DNA of 15,017 nt. Source: an uncultured Flavobacterium sp. (GTDB taxonomy: Bacteria > Bacteroidota > Bacteroidia > Flavobacteriales > Flavobacteriaceae). Under the pieces are notes generated by a model. It did no database searches. It was not told where the DNA came from and saw only the letters and a program-made list of their open reading frames with translations. Positions 1-8,400 of the stretch are shown here, in pieces. The translations under genes and the position numbers were made by a program. Each line of letters opens with the position of its first letter. The first letter of the stretch is position 1. The stretch covers positions 1-15,017 of the forward strand of contig NZ_CAMLIX010000124.1 in NCBI RefSeq assembly GCF_946479975.1, written 5' to 3'.

Positions 1-2
1 AC

Positions 3-473
3 GGATTTTTATTTCAAGAAAAACCAGCAGAACGAAAGTTGAATGTTGAAGCTGTTCAGCAGTACGATATTCATGTGGCTTATTATCAAAAAATAAAAAA
101 TGGCGGCAATGTTACACTAGATGACGGAACCGTAATAGAAAATGAAAAACTGACTTTTGATCCTGAACCTTCGAAAAGTTATGCATTCTGTTCTGATACG
201 GTTTATAATGAAGCCGTAATTCCGATTATACAGAATACGGATATTTTGTATCACGAATCTACTTTTTTAGATTCTGAATCCAAACTAGCAGAAAAAACAC
301 TGCATTCGACTGCAAAAGAAGCAGCAACGATTGCGCTGAAAGCCAATGTAAAACAATTAATTTTAGGACATTATTCAACACGTTACGACGGAATTGAACA
401 ATTTAAAGAAGAAGCTGAAACCGTTTTTCCAAATGTATTATTAGGAAATGATGGAGTTTCATTTGAGTTTTAA
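3..473 (+). CDS. rnz: Ribonuclease Z, C-terminal part (5' end outside window)
   Basis: The frame is open from the first base of the window (first full codon at 3), so this is the C-terminal ~156 residues of a longer protein. RNase Z is a zinc-dependent metallo-beta-lactamase-fold endonuclease that trims the 3' trailer of precursor tRNAs in the cytoplasm. Visible family signatures are GFLFQEKPAERK near the start (the family's G-x-L-x-E-K-P segment), FCSDT with the metal-bridging Asp, HESTF, and GHYSTRYDG with the His metal ligand close to the C-terminus. The N-terminal HxHxDH motif lies outside the window, so it cannot be checked. A TTG at 39 could be mistaken for a start, but homology-like sequence continues upstream of it. 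The gene lies 209 bases before pdxH on the same strand, separated by a repeat-rich spacer, so co-transcription is possible but not shown. Confidence 0.9.
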   Translation, partial: GFLFQEKPAERKLNVEAVQQYDIHVAYYQKIKNGGNVTLDDGTVIENEKLTFDPEPSKSYAFCSDTVYNEAVIPIIQNTDILYHESTFLDSESKLAEKTLHSTAKEAATIALKANVKQLILGHYSTRYDGIEQFKEEAETVFPNVLLGNDGVSFEF

Positions 474-486
474 TTTTTTAAAGGGA

Positions 487-518
487 CTAAGGTTCTAAGG
501 TGCTGAGGTTCTAAGGTT
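487..518. repeat. Four tandem 8-bp units (CTAAGGTT type)
   Basis: Four consecutive octamers read CTAAGGTT, CTAAGGTG, CTGAGGTT and CTAAGGTT, directly after the rnz stop region. Units two and three each differ by one base. Octamers of this kind recur in flavobacterial intergenic DNA from memory; the function is unknown. A copy-number-variable spacer is the simplest reading. Confidence 0.75.
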
Positions 519-534
519 TTTTAGGATCGTCAGG

Positions 535-604
535 CTGAGCGAAGTCGAAGCCCATTCTCGGTTAACAAATATTCTTAGTGCAAAAGTCCTTCGACTTCGC
601 TCAG
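535..604. repeat. Inverted repeat with 16-bp perfect arms (REP-like palindromic element)
   Basis: CTGAGCGAAGTCGAAG at 535-550 is repeated as its exact reverse complement at 589-604, with 38 bases between. The arm sequence is one I recognise as a dispersed palindromic repeat in Flavobacterium and related genomes. There is no T-run after the right arm, so it is not a standard intrinsic terminator, though the transcript could fold into a stable hairpin. Confidence 0.75.
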
Positions 605-642
605 GAAGGCAAACGAGTAAAACCTAAAACTTCAAACAAAAC

Positions 643-673
643 ATCTAAAATCAACAATCTAAAATCTAAAATC
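643..673. repeat. Short A-rich repeats (ATCTAAAATC type) upstream of pdxH
   Basis: ATCTAAAATC occurs three times in 31 bases, the last two overlapping, ending 9 bases before the pdxH start codon. This ATCTAAA-type iteration is seen before many flavobacterial genes (recalled, not searched). It lies where the ribosome binding region should be. Bacteroidota translation starts favour A-rich leaders over a Shine-Dalgarno sequence. Confidence 0.6.
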
Positions 674-682
674 AAAAAAATC

Positions 683-1327
683 ATGAGTGATTTAAGTAAT
701 TATAGAAAATCTTACGAGAAAAGTGAATTGATGGAAAGTACTATTCCAGAAGATCCAATTAATCTTTTTAACCGCTGGTTTCACGAAGTCGAAGATTTCG
801 GTGGAAGCGGAGAGGTTAATGCCATGACCATTTCTACAATTGGTTTGGATGGTTTTCCGAAATCTCGTGTGGTACTTTTGAAGAAATTCTCTGAGGAAGG
901 ATTTATATTTTATACCAATTACAATTCTGAAAAAGGAAAAGCGATAGAAGCAAACCCAAATGTTTGTTTGTCTTTTTTTTGGCAGGAAATGGAACGTCAG
1001 GTAATTATAAAGGGAATTGCGCAGAAGACTTCTGAAATTATTTCAGATAATTATTTTGATTCGCGTCCAGAAGGAAGTAAGCTTGGAGCTGTAGTTTCAA
1101 ATCAAAGTGAAGTTATTCCGTCCCGAGATTTTTTAGAAGAAAATTTAAAAAAACTGGAAGCTGCATTTGAAGGAAAAAACATTCCCCGACCTGAAAATTG
1201 GGGAGGATATATTGTCACACCGTTACAGGTAGAATTTTGGCAGGGAAGAGCTAACCGACTGCACGATAGAATACGATATACAAGCCAATCCAATTTTTCA
1301 TGGAAAATTGACCGACTTTCTTCTTAA
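683..1327 (+). CDS. pdxH: Pyridoxine/pyridoxamine 5'-phosphate oxidase
   Basis: This 214-residue FMN enzyme oxidises pyridoxine or pyridoxamine 5'-phosphate to pyridoxal 5'-phosphate with O2, the last step of vitamin B6 synthesis and salvage, in the cytoplasm. Family segments run in order: SDLSNYRKSYEKSEL at the N-terminus, VNAMTISTIGLDGFPKSRVV (FMN-phosphate contact region), FIFYTNYNSEKGKAI, LSFFWQEMERQVIIKG, SRPEGSKLGAVVSNQSEVI, and the C-terminal EFWQGRANRLHDRI with the substrate/FMN-binding Arg residues. Length matches the usual 210-220. I chose the ATG at 683 because homology-like sequence begins there. The in-frame GTG at 578 would add 35 residues encoded by the palindromic repeat and the TCTAAAA repeats. 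The gene ends RLSS where many relatives end RLAP, a trivial difference. Confidence 0.95.
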   Translation: MSDLSNYRKSYEKSELMESTIPEDPINLFNRWFHEVEDFGGSGEVNAMTISTIGLDGFPKSRVVLLKKFSEEGFIFYTNYNSEKGKAIEANPNVCLSFFWQEMERQVIIKGIAQKTSEIISDNYFDSRPEGSKLGAVVSNQSEVIPSRDFLEENLKKLEAAFEGKNIPRPENWGGYIVTPLQVEFWQGRANRLHDRIRYTSQSNFSWKIDRLSS

Positions 1328-1381
1328 TTTGTAAGAAGTTTATATAGGTATTAAAAAATCAAATGTATTTCATCGATTTTT

Positions 1382-1413
1382 TTTGCATTTTAGCGGTAAA
1401 TTGAATACGTTTG
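1382..1413 (+). promoter_or_regulatory. Bacteroidota-type promoter for the CAP-domain gene
   Basis: TTTG at 1382-1385 is followed after exactly 20 bases by TACGTTTG at 1406-1413. This matches the Bacteroidota -33/-7 consensus TTTG-N19-21-TAnnTTTG recognised by the primary sigma factor. Transcription would start near 1418-1420, giving a 5' leader of about 70-80 bases. It suggests that the lipoprotein gene is transcribed independently of pdxH. Confidence 0.65.
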
Positions 1414-1499
1414 GTAAAGAAAATTAGACGAAATTATTCAAAAATAAATTTAAAGGATTTGCCCCAACATCTACTTTAAACTGCTAAATGCTATTGATT

Positions 1500-2000
1500 A
1501 TGGAAAAGATTAAGCGCATCATGTTGTTCATTGCGATTCTAATCGCAATGAACTCATGTTCTGCAGATGCCCTAGGAAGCGAGGATAATACTCAAGTCGA
1601 AACGCTAGTTGTAAACTACTCTTACAACGATACCGAATTGCAAACCATGAAACTTATAAACGAGCATCGAGCGAGTCTGGGTTTGAATACTTTGGAACGA
1701 ATTAATCATGTGTCTTTTAAATGTGAAGAACATAATATCTATATGATTGACAATAATGTTGTGAATCATAATGATTTTGTGGGAAGATCTCAAAATATTA
1801 CAAATGTTTTAGGAGCTAAAAAAGTTGGTGAGAACGTTGCCTACAACTACAAAACTCCTGAAGCGGCTTTGAGAGCCTGGCTGGAGAGTCCAGGCCACAA
1901 AGAGAATATCGAAGGCGATTATACACACTTCGGATTATCTGTGATGACAGATACTGCTACAGGTAAAAAATATTACACTAACATTTTTGTTAAGATTTAA
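1500..2000 (+). CDS. CAP-domain (SCP/PR-1/YkwD-like) lipoprotein
   Basis: The 166-residue product starts with a lipoprotein signal: MEKIKR, a hydrophobic stretch, then a lipobox-like MNSC with the lipidated Cys at residue 20, followed by SADALGSED. The mature part is one CAP domain of about 120 residues. It shows TMKLINEHRASLGL (first helix), VNHNDF (His of the cleft), GENVAYNY, AWLESPGHKENIEGDYTHFG (the family's second His/Glu region) and YYTNIFV at the end. Bacterial CAP proteins are usually exported; proposed roles include binding lipids or other small ligands, but the biochemical role of this one is unknown. ATG 1488 is in frame and would add MLLI; I prefer 1500 because it places the basic residues right before the hydrophobic core. 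The gene has its own promoter and a terminator just downstream. Confidence 0.85.
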   Translation: MEKIKRIMLFIAILIAMNSCSADALGSEDNTQVETLVVNYSYNDTELQTMKLINEHRASLGLNTLERINHVSFKCEEHNIYMIDNNVVNHNDFVGRSQNITNVLGAKKVGENVAYNYKTPEAALRAWLESPGHKENIEGDYTHFGLSVMTDTATGKKYYTNIFVKI

Positions 2001-2029
2001 ACGAATATTGAACTGGTTGGTTTTTTAGA

Positions 2030-2064
2030 AGTCGTTGTGATTCATTGAATTGCAACGACTTTTT
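2030..2064 (+). terminator. Intrinsic terminator of the CAP-domain gene
   Basis: AGTCGTTG (2030-2037) pairs perfectly with CAACGACT (2053-2060) across a 15-base loop, and a run of T residues (2060-2064) follows on the + strand. It sits 30 bases after the CAP-gene stop codon and fits a rho-independent terminator for that gene. Confidence 0.75.
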
Positions 2065-2069
2065 ACATT

Positions 2070-2104
2070 AAAAAAAGCCGTCTAAAAAAATTTAGGCAGC
2101 TTTT
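2070..2104 (-). terminator. Intrinsic terminator of the adhesin/SprF/OmpA operon (possibly bidirectional)
   Basis: The arms 2073-2086 and 2091-2104 pair over 14 positions with one mismatch and one wobble around a 4-base A loop. Read on the - strand, the stem is followed by seven T residues (complement of 2070-2076). It lies 26 bases past the stop codon of the PorE-like gene. On the + strand TTTT forms part of the right arm, so weak back-up termination of the CAP gene is also possible. Confidence 0.75.
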
Positions 2105-2130
2105 AAAAGTTGGTTATGTTAGTAAAGTAA

Positions 2131-4074
2131 TTACAATGCAGTAATTATAAATTCACTTCTTCTGTTGGCTTGGTGCTCTTCTTCTGAGCAAGGAACGCCG
2201 TCTGAACATTTGTTTACAAGCTGTGTTTCTCCAAAACCTTTTCCAGTTAATCTGTTTGGAGCGATTCCGTTTTTAATTAACCATTTGATTGTCGATTTTG
2301 CTCTTCTGTCAGATAATGCTTCGTTGTATTTGTGCGTTGCTCTGCTGTCTGTATGCGAACGAATATCCAGTTTCATGGTTGGATAATCATTTAAAACTGT
2401 TAAGATTTTCTCAAGATCTAAAGCCGCCTCGGTTCTAATATTAGATTTATCCAAATCAAAATAAATCATTTTAATTCCGAAGCAAACTCCTAAATCATCT
2501 CCGATTGTTACTTGACAAGTCGATTTTTCTAAAGTAATTGGTAAACTTGTTTTTCCTGTTGTTTTAGAAATAGTTACGCTCAATTCCTTAGTTGTATATT
2601 CTGGTTTTTCGGCTCTTACAAAATAAGTTTTACCACATTCTACAGGAAACACATATTTCCCTGAACCATCTGATACTGTTGAGTTTTTAACAGCCATTTT
2701 ATCATCATACAAAGTAATTTTTGTTCCTGGTAAAATAACGCCAGTCGAAGCATCAGTGACTACTCCTTCAAGTTCTTGAATGCATTTTAATTTTCTTGTT
2801 TCTAAGAATTTATAAATATCATCAGAACCTTGTCCGCCGTCTTTATTTGAGGTATAAAAACCTCTTCTTGTTTTGGTATCAATGATGTAAGCAAAATCAT
2901 CTTTAGGCGAATTGATATCTCCACCAATATTTTGCACGTTATCGATTCTTCCGTTATCTTCAATATTGGCAACAAAAACGTCCAAACCTCCTAATCCAGG
3001 ATGACCGTCAGATGAAAAGTAAATTTCATTTTCATCTGTTACAAACGGATAGGTTTCTTTTCCTTCGGTATTAATTGCGTTCCCAAGATTTTCGGGAGTG
3101 CCAAAACCTCCGTTTGAATTAATACTCACTTTAAACAAATCAGATTGTCCAATAGTACCCGGCATATCTGAAGAAAAATACAATGTTTTCTCGTCTGGGC
3201 TTAAAGCGGGATGACCGTTGCTGTAATTGTCACTATTAAAAGGAAGTTCAGTAATATTGTTCCATTTATTTTTTTCATCTAAAGTGGCTTTGTAAATCTT
3301 GATTAAAGTGATTTTATTATCGTTTTTTCCTTTTTTACCGTTAATGTAATTGTTTCTTGTAAAGTAAACGGTTTTACCATCTTTAGTAAAAACGGGAGAA
3401 GATTCATGGAATTTTGTATTAATAGCAGATTTAAATTTGTTTACTTTTCCAGCGCTTCCAGTTTCTGGATTCCAATCGGCGTTGTAAATATTTGTAAAAT
3501 ATTCGCCTGTCCATTTGTGTTTGCGCTGCGTAAAATTTCCTGTATCTCTTGCAGAAGCAAAGTAAATTTTATTGTTGTAAACAAATGATCCGTAATCTGA
3601 ATATTTGCTGTTTATGCCTGCATTTTCAACTTTATAGCGTCCCGAATTTGCCTTAATCTGATCTAGGTAATTCACATCTTCTTTATAAAATTTAGATCTA
3701 GAATCGTTTTTAGATTTAGTGGTAAACTCGTCAAACATTTTACTCGCTTTGCTAATATCGCCTGTAGATTTTAAGGATTGTGCATATCTGTAATAATATT
3801 CGGGTTCGACAGCTGTATTCATAGCAAATAACTCGCCGTACCATTTTGCAGCACCTTCAAAATTAGAATTAAAATAATAGGCGTTCCCTAATTTTTTAAA
3901 CATATCTTCAGATTTGTATCCTTTAGTAGCCACTTTTTCATAGGTTTTAATGGCATCAACATAAGCATAACTATCATATTTTTTATCACCAGAATTTAGT
4001 TTTGCCTGTTGTGCATAAGTGCTAAATGCAAAAGAACTTATAATTGTAAGGAAAAGTAGTGTATAGTTTTTCAT
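2131..4074 (-). CDS. PorE-like TPR / beta-propeller / CRD / OmpA-family protein
   Basis: This 647-residue exported protein has the domain order known from the T9SS component PorE. After a signal peptide (residues 1-21, ending STYAQQ) come TPR-like helices (about 25-140), a PD40/WD40-type propeller with blade motifs such as NGHPALSPDEKTLYFSSDMP and YPFVTDENEIYFSSDGHPG (about 155-425), a carboxypeptidase-regulatory-like beta domain (about 437-518) and an OmpA C-terminal peptidoglycan-binding domain (about 535-647). In the last domain D576 (SHTDSR) and R591 (LSDRRA) have the spacing of the pair that binds diaminopimelate. Its likely role is to anchor the neighbouring PorP/SprF-type protein, and so the surface adhesin, to the cell wall. 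It starts 11 bases after the sprF-like gene, which suggests co-transcription. P. gingivalis PorE is a lipoprotein, but this signal peptide has no lipobox Cys. It is a paralogue-type protein, so I give no gene symbol. Confidence 0.88.
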   Translation of the reverse strand: MKNYTLLFLTIISSFAFSTYAQQAKLNSGDKKYDSYAYVDAIKTYEKVATKGYKSEDMFKKLGNAYYFNSNFEGAAKWYGELFAMNTAVEPEYYYRYAQSLKSTGDISKASKMFDEFTTKSKNDSRSKFYKEDVNYLDQIKANSGRYKVENAGINSKYSDYGSFVYNNKIYFASARDTGNFTQRKHKWTGEYFTNIYNADWNPETGSAGKVNKFKSAINTKFHESSPVFTKDGKTVYFTRNNYINGKKGKNDNKITLIKIYKATLDEKNKWNNITELPFNSDNYSNGHPALSPDEKTLYFSSDMPGTIGQSDLFKVSINSNGGFGTPENLGNAINTEGKETYPFVTDENEIYFSSDGHPGLGGLDVFVANIEDNGRIDNVQNIGGDINSPKDDFAYIIDTKTRRGFYTSNKDGGQGSDDIYKFLETRKLKCIQELEGVVTDASTGVILPGTKITLYDDKMAVKNSTVSDGSGKYVFPVECGKTYFVRAEKPEYTTKELSVTISKTTGKTSLPITLEKSTCQVTIGDDLGVCFGIKMIYFDLDKSNIRTEAALDLEKILTVLNDYPTMKLDIRSHTDSRATHKYNEALSDRRAKSTIKWLIKNGIAPNRLTGKGFGETQLVNKCSDGVPCSEEEHQANRRSEFIITAL

Positions 4075-4085
4075 GATACTTTTTT

Positions 4086-4997
4086 TTAGAAGAAACGAGG
4101 AGTTGTCATTTTACCATTATTTTTGAATAACTCATAACGAAGGAAAATTTCGTGCGAACCAGAGTTATAGTTTTTTAAACTGGTGGTTTCATTATCGTAA
4201 CCATAACCAATATAAAGTCCGTCAGAAACTTGAAAACCGGCCATTGCACTCACTGCAGCATCCCATCTGTAGGCAACACCAAGAGTTAATTTGTCAAAAA
4301 ACATAAAGTTTGCAGAGGCATCAACTTGAAGCGGTGCTCCTTCGACCATTTTTGTTAAAACTGCTGGTTTAAATTTTATTTCTTGAGATAAATTAAAAAC
4401 GTAACCCGCCATTAAATAGTAATTGATTTTGTCTTTAAAAATGGCTACATCATTATCACTGTAACGATTTGTCTGAATGAAATTTGGTATCGATAATCCG
4501 ATATAAGCTTTATCTGAATGCCAGTAAAGACCTGCACCAAAATTTGGAGAAAAATCATTATTCAAGTTTTGAAACTGCGGATCTCCTGAACTTTCTGGAT
4601 TTAATTTTGTTACATCAAGATTAAAAATGTCAGCGGTTCCTTTGATACCAAAAGAAAGTTTCCAAGTTTCAGAAGTTGGAACGGTATAAGAAAGATCTAC
4701 AGAAAATTGATTCTCGTTTGTAGGCCCGATTTTATCATTCACTAAAGAAACTCCAAGTCCGATATTACTATTATTTATTGGAGTATTTATGGAAATAGTG
4801 TTGGTTTTAGGAGCGCCGTCCATTCCAATCCACTGATCACGATGCAGGGCAAAAATGCTTAAAGTACCACGAGAACCAGCGTAGGCAGGGTTTATGTTAA
4901 TTGTATTGTACATATATTGGGTAAACTGCGCATCTTGCTGTGCATACCCGCCGTATGTAACTAACAGAATGACGAATAAGAATAATTTTGTTCTCAT
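4086..4997 (-). CDS. PorP/SprF-family type IX secretion outer-membrane protein
   Basis: The product is 303 residues with a signal peptide (MRTKLFLFVILLVTYGGYA) followed at once by the family's hallmark QQDAQFTQYMYNTININP and AYAGSRGTL. The rest alternates short amphipathic strands with Gly/Asn turns (for example FGIKGTADIF, NFGAGLYWHSDKAYIGLSIP, GLYIGYGYDNETTS) and ends in a strand with Phe residues near the C-terminus, as expected for an outer-membrane beta-barrel. F. johnsoniae SprF is needed to deliver and attach the adhesin SprB, and proteins with type B C-terminal domains are usually encoded next to their own PorP/SprF-type partner. This gene follows the SprB-like adhesin gene directly and precedes a PorE-like gene, so the adhesin is the probable client. 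The 132-base gap upstream holds a hairpin. The best reading is a paralogue of sprF. Confidence 0.92.
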   Translation of the reverse strand: MRTKLFLFVILLVTYGGYAQQDAQFTQYMYNTININPAYAGSRGTLSIFALHRDQWIGMDGAPKTNTISINTPINNSNIGLGVSLVNDKIGPTNENQFSVDLSYTVPTSETWKLSFGIKGTADIFNLDVTKLNPESSGDPQFQNLNNDFSPNFGAGLYWHSDKAYIGLSIPNFIQTNRYSDNDVAIFKDKINYYLMAGYVFNLSQEIKFKPAVLTKMVEGAPLQVDASANFMFFDKLTLGVAYRWDAAVSAMAGFQVSDGLYIGYGYDNETTSLKNYNSGSHEIFLRYELFKNNGKMTTPRFF

Positions 4998-5088
4998 AAT
5001 AGATATATTTTAATGGTAACTAATGATTTTTTAGGTTTTGAAATCAAATAGCTGCTTGTTTGTGTTTCAGCGAAAAACGATTCTTTAG

Positions 5089-5116
5089 TACGCTGTAAAA
5101 GAAGTTCTACAGCGTA
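5089..5116 (-). promoter_or_regulatory. Hairpin between the adhesin and sprF-like genes
   Basis: TACGCTGTA (5089-5097) and TACAGCGTA (5108-5116) form a perfect 9-bp stem with a 10-base loop, 13 bases past the adhesin stop codon on the transcribed strand. No U-run follows directly (the next run of five T on the - strand is about ten bases on), so it is not a classic terminator. It could protect or process the long adhesin transcript or set the ratio of adhesin to SprF-like protein. The rest of the gap (4998-5088) shows no clear promoter. Confidence 0.6.
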
Positions 5117-5129
5117 TGTGCTTGAGATA

Positions 5130-5450
5130 TTATCGGGATAGATATAAATAACCGTCCAATTTGTTTTCTATAAGAGTATTGGTTCCGTCGAAAGAGGTGT
5201 ATTTAATGATATAGAAATAAGTTCCCGTTGGCAATCCGTCAGATTGTTTGATGGTGGTTCTTCCTTTAGAAGTTCCATCAAAAGCATTGCTTAAATTGTT
5301 ATAGTTAGTGGTTTCAAAAACTAAAATTCCCCAGCGATTATATATTTCAACAGTATTACTCGGATAACAGGTTAATTCGTCGATATTATCAATTTTGAAA
5401 GTCTCGTTCATATTATCGCCATTTGGAGAAAATGCATTACGAGGTAAAAC
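5130..5450 (-). other. Type B T9SS C-terminal sorting domain of the adhesin (coding segment)
   Basis: This segment encodes residues 2059-2164. Recognisable elements are NAFSPNGDNMNETF, EIYNRWGILVFET, the FDGTSKGR segment, LPTGTYFYIIKY and the C-terminal DGYLYLSR. These match the gliding-motility-associated C-terminal (CHU_C-like) domain. In F. johnsoniae a domain of this kind directs T9SS secretion and requires a SprF-type partner, here encoded just downstream. Confidence 0.9.
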
Positions 5451-8400
5451 TTTTTCGCAGGCCAAAACTTTACAATCATCATTTACTTCCATATCTAATA
5501 CGATACTTCGAGGACATTTTTCGTCGGAAATTAGATATTCAAAAGCGTAATTTCCGAGTGCCAGGCCAAATGGATTGAATACGCTTCCTTGAAGTGTATT
5601 AGAATTGCTTTTATCTACCCAAGTTCCATTAATAGGACTTCCTTCTGGAAGTAAACTTGTCAGGTTTATCAATGATGAATCATCTGTACATGCTGTACTT
5701 TTTAAAGTTGTTACACCATTTGCAACCACAGTAATGGTAATAGTCGCTGTATCGCAGTTTGAAGCACTTAATTTATCACAAATTCTATAATTGTACGTGT
5801 AAGTTCCCGCAGGTGTTAAACTTGAAACCGTTACATTTCCAGAATTATCAATTGTAATATTTGGATTCGTTTGAGATGTAAGCGTAAAGTTTACTAATTC
5901 TAAGGTTACAGGAGTTGTACCTTTTAGGTCGTTTGAAAGTACATTTCCAACCAATCCGAAAGTGTTGCATCCGATATTACTATAGGTATCATCGTTTGCT
6001 ACAACAGGAGTTGGCGGCGCAGCTGGCGTAGTAACAGTTACGGTTACGATTGCCGTATCGCAATTTCCAAAATCAGCTTTTTCACAAATTTGATACGTTA
6101 GTGTGTAGGTTCCCGCTGGCGTATTTGGAGCAACATTTACAGAACCATCTTGATTTAAGGTTAATGCACCTTTTGGATCAGGAATTGTAGTTGTCAATGT
6201 TACATCATTAATAGTAACTGTTGCGCCATTTAAAGTGTCATTCGTTAAAACATTAATGATATTAGTTCCTCCCGAAACACCGTTTATAGGACCTGCTGTA
6301 TCATCATTTGCGATAATAGCAAACGTTGGTCGAGATGTACAATATGGATCAGATGGCGGATAATTAACTGTAATAGTTTCACTTGGATTTAAAGAGATTG
6401 TCAAATTTGCCGTTGGGCGTAATTTTTCAAATCCGTCAGCACCTTGAACCCATTTATTGTTTTCGAAAATCCATCCCGGCCAGTCAATTCCTTTTCCAGT
6501 TCCATCAACAACAGCTCCCGGCCATAAAATTCTACCGCGTAACGCTAAATTTGAAGTAGTTGAAACTAAAGTATCACTGCTGTCTGCCCATGTAATAGTT
6601 ACACCATTTACAGGAGTAAAATTTAAAGGAGTTACAACATAATCAATATACGGAACGTCATTTACACATATTGGTGTCGCAGTAACAGTCATTTTTGGTG
6701 CTTCAATTGTAATGGTAACCGTTGCGGTATCACAATTATCTGTTTGATTGGCTTCGCAGATTTGATATACTAACGTTAATGTTCCAACAGGAGCGTTTGG
6801 CAGCACATCAACAGAACCGTCGGCATTTAATTGTAAATAGGAATTTGGTGTTACAGTTGTCAAAATTACATCTGAAGCAGTTATTGCATTGCCATCCAGA
6901 GTATCATTTTTAAATATATTTAAAACATTTGTAGTCGTATGATTTACGCCCGCAATTGGACCTGCATTATCATCATTGGCTACAATATTCTTTTTAACCT
7001 TACAGTTCACAGTGAAAGTTTGAACCAATTCTGTTTTATTTCCAGCACAATCTGTCAAAGTGTATGTTCTCGTTAGGATGTAAACATTTCCATCACATGC
7101 GCCTGTAGCATCAGTAACAGTTATATTTACGGTTGGACTGCAATTATCTGCAGCGTCTTTAATATCTGTTGGAGTTCCAGTTGGAATTAAATTGGCACTT
7201 GCTAAATTAATTACATTTGCAGGAGCTGTTCCTGTTGGAGGAGTTGTATCTTTTACCGTTATAATTTGAGTGTATGAAACTGCATTTCCTGCACAATCAC
7301 TAGTTTTCCAAGTACGCGTTAAGGTATAATTAGTTGGACACCCGTTTTGAATATTAGATTTTGTTTCTGTAAAAACAATTGGTAAATCTCCATTGCAATT
7401 ATCCGAAGCTGTCATTTCAGCAGGTTGCGGCACTGCATCACACGATACTGTGCTATCTTGTGGAAGATTTCCTGTAAATACTGGAGCAGTTGTATCCTGA
7501 ATGGTAATCACTTGCGTGAAAGTATCAGAAGTATTGCCACAGTCATCTTTAACAGTCCATGTATTGGTATAGGTTCCTGCATTTACACAAGTTGGAGAAG
7601 CCGTAAACTGACCGCTTACTTTTACAATATTAGTCACATCAGCATCACAAGAATCTGAAGCCGTTGGAAACAAAGCTTGAGCATTTGCCAAAGCTGTCGC
7701 ATCACTGCATTCTATAGTTTTGTTTAATGAACCAGCTAAAGTTGTCCAAGTTGGTGCAGTATTGTCTTGTACAATAATTGTTTGACTAACAGGAAGCGAA
7801 GTGTTTCCACAAGCATCTTTTGCAGTCCAAGTTCTTGTTATAGTGTATGATCCAGCGCAGCTGCCAGGAGTTGTTGTGTCTACGTAAGTTAAAGAAGAAA
7901 TACTACCATTGTTATCAGTAGCAACTGCCTGCGCAAAAGTTGGTTCTGCTGGACAATTAATCGTCGTTGTTTGTGGTAAAGTATTTATAACTGGAACAAG
8001 AGTATCTCCATCTAGAATAGTAAACGATTCAGAAATAAAACATCCGTTGGCATCTGTAACTAAAACATTATAATTACCAGAAGCAAGATTTGACGCCGTT
8101 GCTGTTGATTGTACTGGATTGGTATTCCAATAATAAGTGTAACCTGCAGTTCCTCCTGAAACGTTTACAGTTGCAGAACCATTTGTTCCGCCACCACAAG
8201 TAACATCCGTTTGAGTTTTTGTCGCACTTAATGCACTTTGAGGCTGTGAAATAGTAACCGTACAAGTAGTGGTGTAATTTAATTTGTCGGTTACAGTTAC
8301 AGTATGTGAACCAGCACTTAGAGCAATAGCTTGAGCGGTTGTTTCGCCATTATCCCAAAGATAAGTGTAATCTCCATTTCCTCCTAAAGCTGTTATAGTT

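Noticed and set aside
535..604. The 16-bp-arm palindrome as an rnz terminator
   Set aside because: The loop is 38 bases, the right arm is not followed by a T-run, and the sequence matches a dispersed repeat type.
578..682. In-frame GTG at 578 extending pdxH by 35 residues
   Set aside because: The extension is encoded by the palindromic repeat and the TCTAAAA repeats, and the PdxH family sequence begins at the ATG at 683.
8074..8265. A 63-codon ORF on the - strand in another frame within the SprB repeats
   Set aside because: Cys/Tyr/Asn-rich text from an out-of-frame reading of the repeats; the adhesin frame explains the DNA.
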